DNA of 64,000 bases from Symbiodinium natans (lineage: Eukaryota > Sar > Dinophyceae > Suessiales > Symbiodiniaceae). The translations under genes were made by a program, and so were the position numbers. Below are positions 34,135 through 44,740 of the stretch, in pieces. Every line of letters starts with the position of its first letter. Positions within the stretch are counted from its first letter, which is position 1. The notes beneath the pieces are model-generated. The model saw only the letters and a list, made by a program, of their open reading frames with translations. It had not been told where the DNA came from and ran no database searches. Location: positions 466,501 to 530,500 of the forward strand of contig CAJNDS010002204.1 of the NCBI GenBank assembly GCA_905221605.1, written 5' to 3'.

Positions 34135-34864
34135 CGAAAATTCTGCGCAAGCCCCAAGTGCCCAAGCCCTCAACTTTGAGCGCTGGCCGAGGAGGCATAG
34201 CCTCGGCAATCAAGGGGCCATAGCGGCGATGGGAGGTGTGCCTGTGCCCAGGGGTGTTACAGGATGTTCTGAGAAGTTGCTCAGTATCCAAAGAGGTCCG
34301 GAAGAGCCAAGTGTGCTGTTGGACGTTTGGCTTGAGTATGTGGAAAGTGTCCAGGTTATGTAACATATTCCCAGCAAGGCTGAGTTGGACCTTAGGATAT
34401 CTAGTGTTTTGCCTGAGAGGTTTAGGCCGAGCAAGAGTTCCGGTGACACGGTCCCGCAGGACTTTGTCTTGCGCTGGCTGTACTGGAGGCCTCCAAAGTT
34501 GACCATCACCTTCCTTTGTGTTCGGAATGTTCTTGGGCTTGGGCAGTTGGAGAGGCACCTTGTAGAGCGTGGCTGCATCGGTACTGTAGCATACGAGGCG
34601 CTCACTTTGGCTGCCATGCTCCTGGCTCCACGGGTCTGTCGCTCCTCCAGGCACGTTCTGGCGTTTCGAGACGAACTTGCGGGGGGGCATGTGGTGTCTG
34701 TGATGATATGACATGTCGCCCCACTGCACCTCGATGCAAGAGGCCTGCAGTGCAGCCTGAACGTCAAAATCTTTGAAACGAAGGCAGCGGTTCTTTGGTG
34801 CTTGGATGTGCTTGGCCAGAGTGGATCGTACAGCGCGCTGGGCTGATGAAAGGGCGAACCTCAC
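34135..34864 (-). CDS. Long minus-strand exon, unknown basic protein
   Basis: On the minus strand a frame stays open for over 330 codons. The reliable part is about 243 codons, from near 34860 (a possible acceptor TTTGTGAG|G) to a strong donor GTGAGT beginning at 34134. The peptide includes FALSSAQRAVRSTLAKHIQA, KFVSKRQNVPGGATD and LSLAGNMLHNLDTFHILKPN. Third codon positions are mostly C or G, as expected for real coding sequence. The Gly/Arg-rich tail past the donor comes from the poly-C tract and is probably intron. No known domain is recognised. Confidence 0.5.
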
Positions 34865-34879
34865 AAATGAGTGATGCCA

Positions 34880-35456
34880 TGTAATACGCCGTGCAAAATA
34901 TGCCGGAGAGCATTCCTTCAGGTACCCTCCGCGGTTTACTCCAGCATGCAGAATGCAGCTGCTGTCGGAAGGTAGATTTTTGGTGCATTCATGGGACTTG
35001 GGGTCACGGCTAAGAAAGCTGGGAAGGAGTACTCAGAACACGTTCAACGGCGGCTGTTTGAAGTCCCAGTCCCGTCCAAGAGTTTCACGTCCCACGCCTG
35101 AAAAAGCATCCGCCAACGCGGGCGCTCAGATATTCGAGCCAGAATTCTGTGGAAAAATGAGGTTCTTGCATGTTCTTGCACGCAAAGGGCATTCCCTAAG
35201 CCTTACACCGACGCCTAAAACCCTGAAGGGCTGCCTTGCAAGATCTTGCAAGGGAGAAGATCAGCGGCGAGACCTGTGCCCAGGAGAAGGAGGCCTCCAG
35301 CAACTACCAGTAAGACTCAGGGCTGCGATCAAGAATTCTGAGTCGAGTCGGACTGTTGAGCTGGTTCAGCTTGTACAATCATGGATAATCATGGATATTC
35401 CGCCCAGATCCTTGAGCTTTCCTCCATCGATCCTTGTGAGTTGTGAAGGGCCCTGA
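34880..35456 (+). CDS. Candidate exons of unknown product
   Basis: Pieces in different frames are FLQVPSAVYSSMQNAAAVGR (about 34916-34975), GAFMGLGVTAKKAGKEYSEH then VQRRLFEVPVPSKSF (about 34982-35090), PEKASANAGAQIFEPEFCGK (35100-35160), and RLRAAIKNSESSRTVELVQL (35313-35375). Each has protein character, but their order and joins are not solved. They overlap the upstream end of the minus-strand exon at 34.1-34.9 kb. Confidence 0.3.
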
Positions 35457-35585
35457 GCCAATTCCCTCGGCCGCGCTGCAGGGAGCCCCTAGTGAAAAAC
35501 TTTTGACAGGGTGAGTTTCAGGGGTCCATGAACAAATGTCTTGGGCAAGGGAGGGGGGTGGAAGGGTTGTGGAGGGGTCCTAGTC

Positions 35586-35984
35586 CTAGTCGTCTTCGCG
35601 ACATCTGAACCGAAAGAGTGGTGGAACACAGTAAAGGCCCCTGGGAGGAGCGGATTGGAGAGGGAGAAGGGGAGATTCCCTATGGCGGGAACTTCTGAGG
35701 CCGAAACGAGTATAAGATGATGTTTTCCCGCTGTGACGAAGACTGCTGCCGTCATGCCAGATTTGGGTTTTGATGGAGCGTGTCGATTTTCTTGAGAATG
35801 CCTTGTTCTTGACAGGGCCTGAAGCAGGAGCTTCAGAAGCAGCAGGGCTCTCTCTCCTGCTTCTGGGCGTGTGCCTTGTGAGGATCACAACTTTCTCTGA
35901 TTTCTGAGGCTTCACTCCATCTTCTTGGTTCAGCGCTCTATTGTGGAGCAGGCCCGTGGTCACTGGGCCAAGCCTGCAATGCAA
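35586..35984 (-). CDS. Minus-strand candidate exon, Ser/Arg/Lys-rich
   Basis: The minus frame reads NQEDGVKPQKSEKVVILTRH, SRRESPAASEAPASGPVKNK and FSRKSTRSIKTQIWHDGSSL. It looks like a disordered basic segment of a real protein. An overlapping minus frame (35489-35755) is less likely. The function is unknown. Confidence 0.35.
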   Translation of the reverse strand: MHCRLGPVTTGLLHNRALNQEDGVKPQKSEKVVILTRHTPRSRRESPAASEAPASGPVKNKAFSRKSTRSIKTQIWHDGSSLRHSGKTSSYTRFGLRSSRHRESPLLPLQSAPPRGLYCVPPLFRFRCREDD

Positions 35985-36836
35985 AGTCGCGACATGTCCG
36001 GGGAGGTCTTATTCCAGCGATTGAAGAAAGACCTTCTTCGAAAGATGCGCCGCAAGAAACGTGCGCCAGCTGTGATTTTTTTGTTTGGACTCCCCTTCGG
36101 AGCGCTGCTCAGTGTCTTGTGTTTCTGCTGATTTTTGAGCTTTTGGGACAAGGCGAGCTGGATGTGAAGGAGAAGCTGCGGCTGCTGCATGCGGCCATGG
36201 CAGACTACGACTCTCAGGTTCCTCCTGGCCTCTCCTTCCTGAGCTCCTTCTGCGCAATGAAGAGTCGGGTTTTGTCATCTGAGAGGTGGCGGAGCTTCTG
36301 CCGTTCTTCATCAGCAACACCGAAAGAGATAGGGCTGAAAAGAGGCGAGCTTCCCAAGCTTGACAGTCCGCGAGGGCCGCGTGTGTTCGTGGAGCTTGTT
36401 GACCCAGTTGGCAAGATCGGATCAAGAGCAGACCTTTGTATTGCTGCTTTGGACTTCCTGCTATGCTCTGCTGCCGCGGGTGCTGAAGCCTTTGAGTCTG
36501 CTGTTGGCTGCAGGCTGTCAGAACTCCAATGGGGAATTGCAGACACAGCAGAGGCCGGTGTCAGGTGTCTTGTGGATTGAGAGGAGCGGTCCGCTTCATG
36601 GAAGACCTCTCATGACAGGGACAAGAGATGAAGCAGAGATGGAAAATGGTGACTGGACAGCACAGCAGACTTTCAGCCTTTCAACCCTTGAGCATATGTG
36701 GCGTACGAGCAGAGATGCTATTGGACTCGATGCCGCAGTGTGCAACCTTAAGGACAGGCTGCGAAGGGCGCCTCAGCGCCAGTCCAAGGAGCTTGTGTTG
36801 TCTGCGGCCGTGAGCGAATGTACTCCGTGAGTACCA
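35925..36836 (+). CDS. Candidate multi-exon gene of unknown product
   Basis: Pieces are RDMSGEVLFQRLKKDLLRKM then RRKKRA (about 35990-36065), GELDVKEKLRLLHAAMADYD (about 36151-36215, after ACAAG|G and before CTCAG|GTTC), then either PRVFVELVDPVGKIGSRADL or an overlapping frame (36370-36480), and FSLSTLEHMWRTSRDAIGLD (36674-36735). The first piece is a basic helix and the second a charged helix. The family is not recognised. Confidence 0.38.
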
Positions 36837-36839
36837 GAG

Positions 36840-38035
36840 CTTTGGTTTCATGATTCGCCGGTCAGAAGTGAACATGTGATAAGGGCAATTGCTTGTATAC
36901 ATGCCCTCCGCCCACAGACGCGACACCAGCCATGTCACGCAATGCCCTGCGTCTTGCGTAGGGCAATGTAGGGTACCATGGGACTCAAGGACCCCAGAGT
37001 TTTGGGCTCGAATAAAATCGAGGCAAGGCACCCCAAGAGCTCGGATAAAATCTGCCGTCAGGCCCTTTGCGTGCGCGCACGACATACTCTGTTACATGTC
37101 CGTTACATCCCGCCCAATCACGGGCCAACATCGTGTTCCCAGGGAACCCTGTGGAAGTAGAGCAGTAGATGCCGTGTTAGCTGCCAAACATCCTTTGGGT
37201 TGTAGTGACGGTGCTTGCACACGACGGCTGTAACAAGATGGGTGCCACAGAGGTCTGGAACAGACGGGCGGCTGCGCGGGTCGCGACAATCGGGATTTTT
37301 GACGCAGCTGTATGCAGCTACGCAAGCAAGTTTACATTGGAGTGCTGCAGGGATTTCCACAGCAGGATCAAAACTCCAGGCTGTGTCTTAACTTCCCTCC
37401 CAGGCCCACCCTGGCACCTTGGCTTGGGCTAGACGCGGGCTCCCATGGCATGTGGCATGCCATCTCGTTTTAGAGCCGGCGGCCTCCAATGGTCGCGTAG
37501 CGTGGAGAAATCCAGATAAAGTTGCTGAAGCCCGCACACGTATTTCCTTCGCAGGAATCAAAATGAATCAAACACCATGCGCAAGGGCAGAGGGCTTTCT
37601 TACTTGTTGCGGCCAACTGTTGCGACTGTTGCAATGTGGCACTCAACTGGTTGGACAAACCTCCCATTGTGTTTACTTCTGCTGGGTTGCCTTGCCAGCT
37701 TTTGCAGGACATCTCTATCTCGTTGTCCCCAGGCATGCGGCTTATGTCGGGAGCCCTGCAAGACACGGGGTTGCAATCTATCCCCATACTCTGGCGTGCT
37801 CCGGACGCCCTGCTTTGTATCATGAATTCATCAGGTGCCAAGATCAAACTGTCAAAGCCAGCAGATCGGTACTGTCTATCGGCAGCATGTGCAACATGTA
37901 TCTTGAATGCGGTCAGGTTGCGGCCGTCTGGGCTTGGAAACTTTCAGCTCTTCTCTCGCCGGAAGGACTTGAGACACGCGTGTTGTCTTCCACAGACGCC
38001 ACTTGATCTACTCGGCACGCAAAGTCGAGCATGCA
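36840..38035. other. Low-evidence stretch
   Basis: Overlapping plus ORFs (37419-38006, 37636-38151) lack clear domain character, though GALQDTGLQSIPILWRAPDA near 37755 is protein-like. No feature can be assigned. Confidence 0.3.
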
Positions 38036-38201
38036 GGTTGGACCAAACCAGAATCCCAACGAGGCCGGAGATTGCGATTCGGGGGCGCTTTCTGAGCTGC
38101 CCTGCAGTGCCCTGGAGGTTGCGCTTGGCATCCACAACGATGGCAAGGTAATCGACGTCTACAACAACAAGCCCAACCCGCCTTGTCATCCCAGCCTGTG
38201 A
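38036..38201 (+). CDS. Candidate exon of unknown product
   Basis: After an ATGCAG|G acceptor the frame reads VGPNQNPNEAGDCDSGALSE and SALEVALGIHNDGK. It then reaches an AAG|GTAATC donor near 38149; reading on gives a stop at 38199-38201. This is good exon structure with no recognised family. Confidence 0.38.
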
Positions 38202-38809
38202 ACCAAGGGTGACGGCCAGTGTTGAGACAAACGTGTGAGCTTGCTGCCAGTGATCAAGCTCCAGCCGACCATCGCGATCGAACTGAGCGCAAGCTGAGTG
38301 TGCCTTGTGGCCGCGTGGCCCAGAGGCACCTAACAGTCCTAACACGTGAACTTTATCAGGCACTCCACTCAGAGAAGTGTATGTAGAGTGAAGCAATGTG
38401 AAGCATCCACGCGAAGGCATCTAATATCTCACAATACGGCAACCTGGGGCTAGTTTCACTGGCAAGGTCCAGGGTGCAGACTCGTGTAGACCTAACATGG
38501 TTTCACACAGTGACTACTATTCTTTCAGTTTTTGACTTGTGGATGCTTAAGTAGACTCGGAGGGACATGCGTCAAGCCAAGTCAAAGTAGCTGTGTGCTG
38601 CTATGGATATTGTGCAGATTGTGCATGCTTGCAGCTCTGCGACTGGCCTTGGCTCCTCCATCGACTGGCCCAAGCACTCTTGCAGCAAGATCCGGGCAAG
38701 TGCCTGTGCTGCCATGGACGTGGAGGTGTGCGACACGGTTAAACATAGCATAAAGCAGCTTTTTGTCAAGCCTTTGTGTCCCGAAAGAGCAGTGAGAGTT
38801 CGCCCGAAG

Positions 38810-39870
38810 GACCTGGAGGCGCTCCCTGTCAGCTCTGGGGGACATGTTCTCAGCTGCGAGGAGATAACCTGCCTCCAGGCATTGGGGTCTCTGCTCAGCT
38901 TGGCTCTGCATTCTCAGCATCTTCCTGTGCCCTGAAGTGACTTGCCAGAATTCTGGGGGCATCTTCTGTTCTGTATTGCCAGGCAGGTTTGACCTTGCTC
39001 AAGGCAACTGAGAAGAACCCGGTTCCGCCCTTACCTCGTGCTTCTCGGTTTCAGTGCGCAGAAGACACCAGAAGTGCTAAGTTGTACTACATTGGGGATC
39101 TCACACGAGATGCGTCGTCAGACTCCGGAAGCTGCAATGAGTCTTGAGGTGATTAAGTTCTGGGGCAAGATCCTGGGCAAGGACAGCTACCTCTAATGTC
39201 CGTGCTCTCCAGAGTGCTCTCCAGATGTTTGGATACCAGGAGCGGGACTACTACATCGCGCGGAGCCGGCTAGTCAAGTGTCAGTGCTACGGATGCTCCA
39301 GCCCCCCGGAAGTTTTGCCAGGTGTGCCATTCGGGATATCAAGCCTACATACCCAAACAAGCGCTTCTTCTATGCTGGTGAGGACGGCCAGAGAATCCAG
39401 TCTGCGAGCAACTTTCTTTGAGCTTCACCGAAGGACTTCACCTTCAAAGCGCTTCCGGACTTGACCGAAGAGGCTGCCCACGGAATGGTAAGGAGCAGTG
39501 CCATCGACAAGTTGGGGGGGGGGGTGTTCAATCTTGTCGCGCCCTTCTATGTGACGCAACGGGCTCGGGAAAAGGTCTACTGCATACTGATTAGTTCAAT
39601 TTCAGTACTAGGCTTCGCAATGGATGTTGTGTTTCTGGGCACGGGGCACCATGAAGACTCTAGACTACCCAGCCTCAGCGAAAGGCTGACATGGAAGCAT
39701 CAGATCCATGAAGCCTTGGACGCTGATCCACCCATTGTGTCAAGTTGTCAAGAATCTGTCGGGATTTGTCTCGTCATGAGGTTCCATATTTCTGTTACGA
39801 CATGTGGCGATTACCTTCCAAAGGGCGCTCCATATCGGTCGGCTCACAAGAGAGTGGTCTCAGGAGGTCA
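38810..39870 (+). CDS. RSPH9: Radial spoke head protein 9 homologue
   Basis: Radial spoke head protein 9 is a subunit of the axonemal radial spoke head in motile flagella. Exon 38810-38878 reads LPVSSGGHVLSCEEITCLQ, matching the family's N-terminal 'G..LS..E...L..SL' segment. Exons 39110-39181 (LEVIKFWGKILGK), 39240-39268 (ERDYYIARS), 39322-39382 (IRDIKPTYPNKRFFYAGE) and 39434 onward (DFTFKALPDLTEEAAHGM) join to give FWGKILG..DYYIA..., the core of the family. Later pieces SERLTWKHQIHEALDADPP (39677-39740) and LPKGAPYRSAHKRV (39818-39860) resemble its 'DAD..VVPKGA' segment. Introns are 39182-39239 (GA-AG), 39269-39321 (GC-AG) and 39383-39433 (GA-AG). The extreme 3' exons were not found. Confidence 0.7.
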
Positions 39871-39874
39871 TCCA

Positions 39875-40645
39875 TGCTAGAGCGGCTACAGCTACGGCAC
39901 GCCACCAACATGCGATGAAGTAACATAAGGCCCTCAATGTCCCCACACAATTGTTGACAATGCTGAAGCCAAACCTGATGCACTATGGAACATGGCCTCA
40001 AAAGCTCAGAAGTTCAGATGTTCAGATCTGTGCAAAGCCACTCACAGCTCGCGCTCGTCCAAATGCCAGGTTGGTGAAGCCGTGTCCATGCTCCAGCTGG
40101 TGGCTCGCTCAGCATTCCTCAGCTCATTCATTTCATGGTTGGTTCTCGTCGATCGCACCACTCTCATCTGCATTCAGACCTGTTCGAAGTTTGTACTCAT
40201 GCTTGCACCCGGAATGAGACCACCCCGCTGACCGGCAATCCCGATGCACTGCTGGAATCCATGGCAGGCCTTCTGGCGAAGTAAAGTGTCAGGATTCTGA
40301 TGCGCAGAAGTTGTATCCCGCAGGTGCCGAGCCAAAGGCCAGGGTAGAGAGGGCAAGTCGCCGGAAAGTTGTGCTCATGTCCTGGTGGGCTGTGTGTCGG
40401 AAATGTTGGAAGGCTGGGCCCACACTCATCGAGCTGGACAGGCTCGCACTGCTAGTCCAGGCGCCGGGCAGGGTCTGGGTGCGTTTTGGAGCGGCCTACA
40501 ATGGCCCAGACTAAGACGCAAGACGTCAGCCACAGGAGATCGACTTTGACACAGCGGCTGTTCCCAAAGGCAAAGATCCGGCCATGCAAGCTCCATATGC
40601 TTACACTTTGCACCTGGCACATCGCGTAATGTAGAACTGACTCCT
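39875..40645. other. RSPH9 downstream region, no resolved exon
   Basis: The last RSPH9 exons should lie here. Nothing could be matched with confidence. Confidence 0.3.
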
Positions 40646-40947
40646 AGGACCGTCATTGAGATTCTAGCTGTGGGTTCTACGCAGATTCTCCAGCAAAGCG
40701 GCAACTTGGCAGGCGCCTACTCTCTGAACGAGGGGCAGGCGCGCTGCAGAAGAACCGAAGAGGGGAAGAGTGGGCGGACGGAGCAAGTACTCCTTGTAAG
40801 AGTCCTCTGTGTATGCTTCCTGGACAAAGCCTTGCTTCCGTTTACAACCAGTTTTGTTTTTCTAATGTGTGGTTCATGCCTCTCCGAAGCTAAGGTGGTG
40901 GTTCCCAACAGCGCCTTCCGAGGCCTGGAGCCCGCCAAGGCCAGTCT
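40646..40947 (+). CDS. Candidate exons of unknown product
   Basis: The frame from about 40651 reads VIEILAVGSTQILQQSGNLA and GAYSLNEGQARCRRTEEGKS. A later exon (about 40891-40947) reads KVVVPNSAFRGLEPAKASL and runs into the GA microsatellite. Both are protein-like. The family is unknown. Confidence 0.35.
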
Positions 40948-40948
40948 A

Positions 40949-40951
<3 letters not shown>

Positions 40952-40996
<45 letters not shown>

Positions 40997-41055
40997 AGGG
41001 GCGGCCTCCTCCTTTGGGGAGGGGCCATGCGTGCAGAGAGAGAGAGAGAGAGAGA
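40952..41055. repeat. (GA)n microsatellites, two blocks
   Basis: GA runs cover 40952-40996 and 41035-41055, separated by a short GC-rich spacer. Confidence 0.9.
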
Positions 41056-41090
41056 AGCGGCGGGCCAGAGAGGCCGGGGGTTCCCCTTGG

Positions 41091-41276
41091 TCTCGAGGGG
41101 TTAAGCGCGCTGCAAGCAAGCAAGCAAGAGAGTGTTAGTGACAACTGCACACACATAGACACACGCTTCTGCTCTGGTGTGAGACTGCTAACTGCTTGTC
41201 CCCTCCAACTGCACTAAGGTATTCATCCCCGCAGTCGCGGCTGGCTATTCCATCCCCTTAAGAAAGGCCCTAACAT

Positions 41277-41308
<32 letters not shown>

Positions 41309-41329
41309 AGCGCGCTTAACCCTTCGAGA
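41091..41329. repeat. Inverted repeat with tetranucleotide inner arms (possible MITE)
   Basis: The left arm 41091-41128 (TCTCGAGGGGTTAAGCGCGC then TGCAAGCAAG...) is the reverse complement of the right arm 41277-41329, with one mismatch in the non-repeat part. The inner ends are (GCAA)4 on the left and (TTGC)8 on the right. The 148-nt centre shows no coding sequence. The size and symmetry suggest a small non-autonomous element or a hairpin-forming inverted duplication. No target-site duplication was recognised. Confidence 0.7.
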
Positions 41330-41761
41330 GCGGTCGCCCCAAGTGGCACGCTTCTTCGGGTTTGTCGGTGTGAGACAGGGTGCTTGGTGGAGTTCGGTAG
41401 AACCAATACAGTTTTGTGATATGTAGGGCCAGTACACGGTATGACTCCTTGGCGAGCACATTGACTCGGCACCCTAACACTTGGCCACGTCGTCTGCTGA
41501 GAAGTCTCACCGAGGCGTGCAGGGGGCTCTCGGGCTCCTCAAGCCCCGTAGAAGAAGAAGAGGAAGAGAGAGAAAAGGGTGGGTGGGTGGGAGGGAGGGA
41601 GGGAGAGGGAGGGAAGAGAGGGTGACAACACAAAGATGTGTCACCGACAGACATCGTGGAACTCGGGCGCACTCTGCGCGCGGGGGTTCAGGGGTAACCC
41701 TGGCCCTCAAGCCCAGACGAAGCAGAAGAGACGAAGAAAAGAAGAAGACGAAGAGAGAGGA
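41330..41761. other. Repeat-rich spacer
   Basis: It contains GGGA/GGGT- and GAA-rich sequence (41560-41640, 41715-41765). The ORFs here encode low-complexity peptides and are not supported. Confidence 0.35.
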
Positions 41762-43092
41762 TGGAAGGCCCCCGCGAAGTCTTCGACAGACAAACCAAAG
41801 CTTCACGAAGGCGACGTCGCTGCAGAACTATGTCCACTTCAGACCTCCGGCGAGCGTCTGCTCTTCAGCATTCTAGCGCAGAGCATCGCAGAGCCCTTTT
41901 TCAAATCTCCAAAAGCAGCGCTGGACACTGAGGTCGTGAGCCTAAAGGCACAAGCCTGCAATGATGTACGGGCCCTGACTATCCCATCGCGGTGTTGAGA
42001 GGACATTCAGGATGCCATGCAACCTCCTTTTCCTTCGCACCCAGTTGGAGTTCCAGTCCAACTTCCTGGATTTGCTCTCCGATGACTTGCCCAAGGGGTG
42101 CTGGGCTGTGCGGCAGGAGACAATGCTAGACGGAGCGCATTTATCTTGGAGATCTCCACCACATTCCACCACTGCCAGGAGCCAGAAAAAAGTTCTTTGG
42201 TCACCTTACGCTCACTGCAGCTGCCTGAGACCACCCTCTTCTAACTTGTTTGGAAAGCAATTTTCTGGTGCTGACACTGTAGTCACTGTAGTCAAGAGTC
42301 TGAGGATGTGGCCAGGCTATTCAGCGTTTCACGTGCCTGGCACTGGCAAGCGCTTGGCTCAACGCAGGGTTTAGCCAAAACGACAAGCGCTTTGCTGAAG
42401 GTGGTTTCTTTCTTGAGGTTTGGGAGCGTGTACTTCGGCTATGCTTCCAAGATAAATGACTTGGCCTTCCTTCTTTAAGGCAGCGCCGCACGGAGGTTTC
42501 ACAAGGATGAACCGCAGCCGCATCCCTTGGCAGAGGTACCAGACGCTTCCTGACCACCCGAAGATCTTGCCAGGGCCGAAGGCCAGAAGCTCCGGTGATA
42601 AAGACCCGCGAGAGCGAAATACGGCTCGGCTGCACTGCGTCTCTCTTGAAGGACACCGTGCTAGTAGTCTGTGTTTTTTTTTTGCACTGGCGCAGGCACA
42701 GGCTCTCACCCAATGCAACTGGCCTGAGGGACCGGTGAAGCTCACATGGTGTCCGGAGCTTAGAGACAGGCCCTCCTTTGCCGCACAACATGACATCGTC
42801 TTTGCATTTGTGTGCACCGTGCACATGAGTGTTGTTGGAAGTTGGAAGTATGCGGTTCGATGAAGGCCTCCGTGACTTGGAATTCGAGGGCCAGACGACT
42901 GAACCTGGAAAAGAGCAGAAGGAGACGCAAGCTGAAGCCAGCTGCTCCAGCATCTTTTCGCCTGGTTTACACTTGATTCTCCAACAGTTGCACCGCAGCC
43001 ACCGCTCCGATGAAGAGAGAAATCTAGAGCAGGCAAGTAAATGCAGCATGACTCAGTTGAAGATGCATACCCGTGCCTCGCACAGAGAGTAG
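41762..43092 (+). CDS. Candidate multi-exon gene of unknown product
   Basis: Plus-strand pieces in order are DKPKLHEGDVAAELCPLQTS and LLFSILAQSIAEPFFKSPKA (41790-41905); QLEFQSNFLDLLSDDLPKGC (42046-42103); KRFAEGGFFLEVWERVLRLC (42385-42445); AQALTQCNWPEGPVKLTWCP (from about 42703, after a T-rich tract and GCGCAG|G); and MRFDEGLRDLEFEGQ (from about 42849). The polypyrimidine acceptor at 42674-42702 is good evidence for the plus strand. Two long overlapping minus ORFs here are judged shadows. The function is not recognised. Confidence 0.4.
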
Positions 43093-43365
43093 CTAACTGC
43101 GGGATACGGGAGGCATGCAACATGATTCTGTAGTTTTTTGCTATATTCAGCGAGCTACGCATGGGGCATCACAAGAAACGTCTGAATAGCCAAGAAGGGA
43201 TTCGTGTACGTTCCATGCATCGTAGCTATGAAGCGTGGCTACGAAGACGCCGGTGCCTTTTCAGGCATTGCATCCTTGTGGGAGTCTTGCGAGTCCTGGG
43301 TGTCGGGGCTGTGGTAGGTCTGGAGCTGTGTGGAACCTCGTGTAGCGGCGTAGCGGAGCCTAAAT

Positions 43366-43930
43366 GATGAGCCTACATTGGGCCTTCATCGATTCTCGGA
43401 AGGCGCGCGTCGACGGACTGCTGAGGGCATTCCCAGAGCCAACTTCGGCCTCAAGGTCGGACGGGCCGGACATGGAGGGATTGCCTGTGTGCCACGTGTG
43501 CCACTCGAGCCCTTGCTGATTGTGTCGGACAGTCGTGTGGCCAGCCCCAAACGCTCAAAGTGGAACGATAAGTCTGGTGTCGTGATGTGACTGACCTGTG
43601 AGGCGTTGCTGCCAGATGCATTTGCCAGCTTCCTCCTCCGAGAGCGGGGCCATGCCAAAGAACAACTCCAGGAGGATGGTTGATTGTAGCGACCGTTGTG
43701 CTGCGACATGTCCCGACCCTTGCAAACGCCGCTCACTGGCCCCTGAGCAGGAATCTGGAGCACGGCTTATCTTTAGCAACAAGGGCGACTTCTTCCCAGA
43801 CACGCTGCTGCGCGTGCTTGGGGAGCTGGCCTTAGCTGAAATTGACAAAATTGTGACGAGCCTACTGCTCCTGGAGATGAAAGTGCTGCAGCATCTCTCC
43901 TTCCCCCTCACCCACACTTCACTAAGCCGC
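43366..43930 (+). CDS. Candidate gene of unknown product
   Basis: A possible start ATG (43364 or 43367) opens MSLHWAFIDSRKARVDGLLR and AFPEPTSASRS. A later exon (about 43757-43880) reads ARLIFSNKGDFFPDTLLRVL and GELALAEIDKIVTSLLLLEM. Both are clearly protein-like. The first has a faint likeness to the delta-COP N-terminus, but the expected following residues are absent, so no name is given. Confidence 0.38.
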
Positions 43931-44282
43931 TAAGGTGTTCGCCGACACATCAGAGGCTGTCAACGTGGCCCTAGATCTGATAGTCGGTTGGAGGCCAAGC
44001 TTTCAAGGTCCTAGGCGCATGCCCAATGATGCCCAAATGTATCAGCACGTGAGATGGCGCCAGTGACTCTGTGATGGTGCCTAAATAAGGAAGGATGAGG
44101 GAGCTGGCCGAGGAAGACCCGTCTGGAGCCTGAGAAGTCCGTGCCACCAGTGAAGAACCAGGACGAACGATCTCGAACACCACCAGCCGGCTGTGAGATG
44201 CTAGGCAAGGAGGAAGGCTGGTCATGTCAAAGAGTCAGAGTCAAAGGGTGTGCACGGTGTGCATGTTTCGGCTTTGGTTTTT

Positions 44283-44553
44283 TTGAGAACTCTTGCAAGA
44301 GGTGAGTATGTCTTCCGAGTCATTCTGCCACGCGACCTGTGCCTGTCCAAGATTTGCTGACCTTTGTGCCAAGCCAAACAAGAGCCAGTTTGAGTCATTG
44401 AGGACTGGTCTCCTCATTGGCAGCCAGGGGGCCAACATCAAGCAGCTTCGCCGGGAGAGTGGTGCCAAGGCAGGTGAACCGAGAACTGAGAGAACTGAGA
44501 AGCACATTGAAATCATGATGCTTGGTACACTGGCGGTAGATGATGGGTTTTGA
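44283..44553 (+). CDS. KH-domain exons (RNA-binding protein, part 1)
   Basis: The frame near 44307-44350 reads VFRVILPRDLCLSK, and from 44403 another reads TGLLIGSQGANIKQLRRESG. Joined by a GA-AG intron (44351-44402), they give a KH fold with an intact GxxG loop (GSQG). KH domains bind single-stranded RNA or DNA. ORF read-through without the intron is also possible (SQFESLRTGLLIG). The following IEIMMLG may be the next strand. The gene could continue into the KH exons at 46.5-48.3 kb, on the far side of the ankyrin gene. Confidence 0.6.
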
Positions 44554-44740
44554 GACTGCGCAGGTTTTTGCACGACTTGGCAGGTAAAGCCAGGATAAGC
44601 CAGATCGATTGAAGCACCAGAGTCCGATACGATAGATTTCCGTGCCCGCGGCTTTTTCCCACTGATGTGCTGGCCCATTTAGGGTAGTTGCTGGATGCCC
44701 ATCCGTGCTGGTGTTCTTTGGTCCCAGCTCTTGTGCCGTA

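Noticed and set aside
42321..43162. Two overlapping minus-strand ORFs of 242 and 263 codons
   Set aside because: They overlap each other in different frames. The plus strand has a clear polypyrimidine acceptor and protein-like exons here, so they look like shadows.
43364..43450. Delta-COP (coatomer) N-terminus
   Set aside because: Only a short FID..KARVDGLLRAFPE likeness. The residues that should come before and after in delta-COP are absent.
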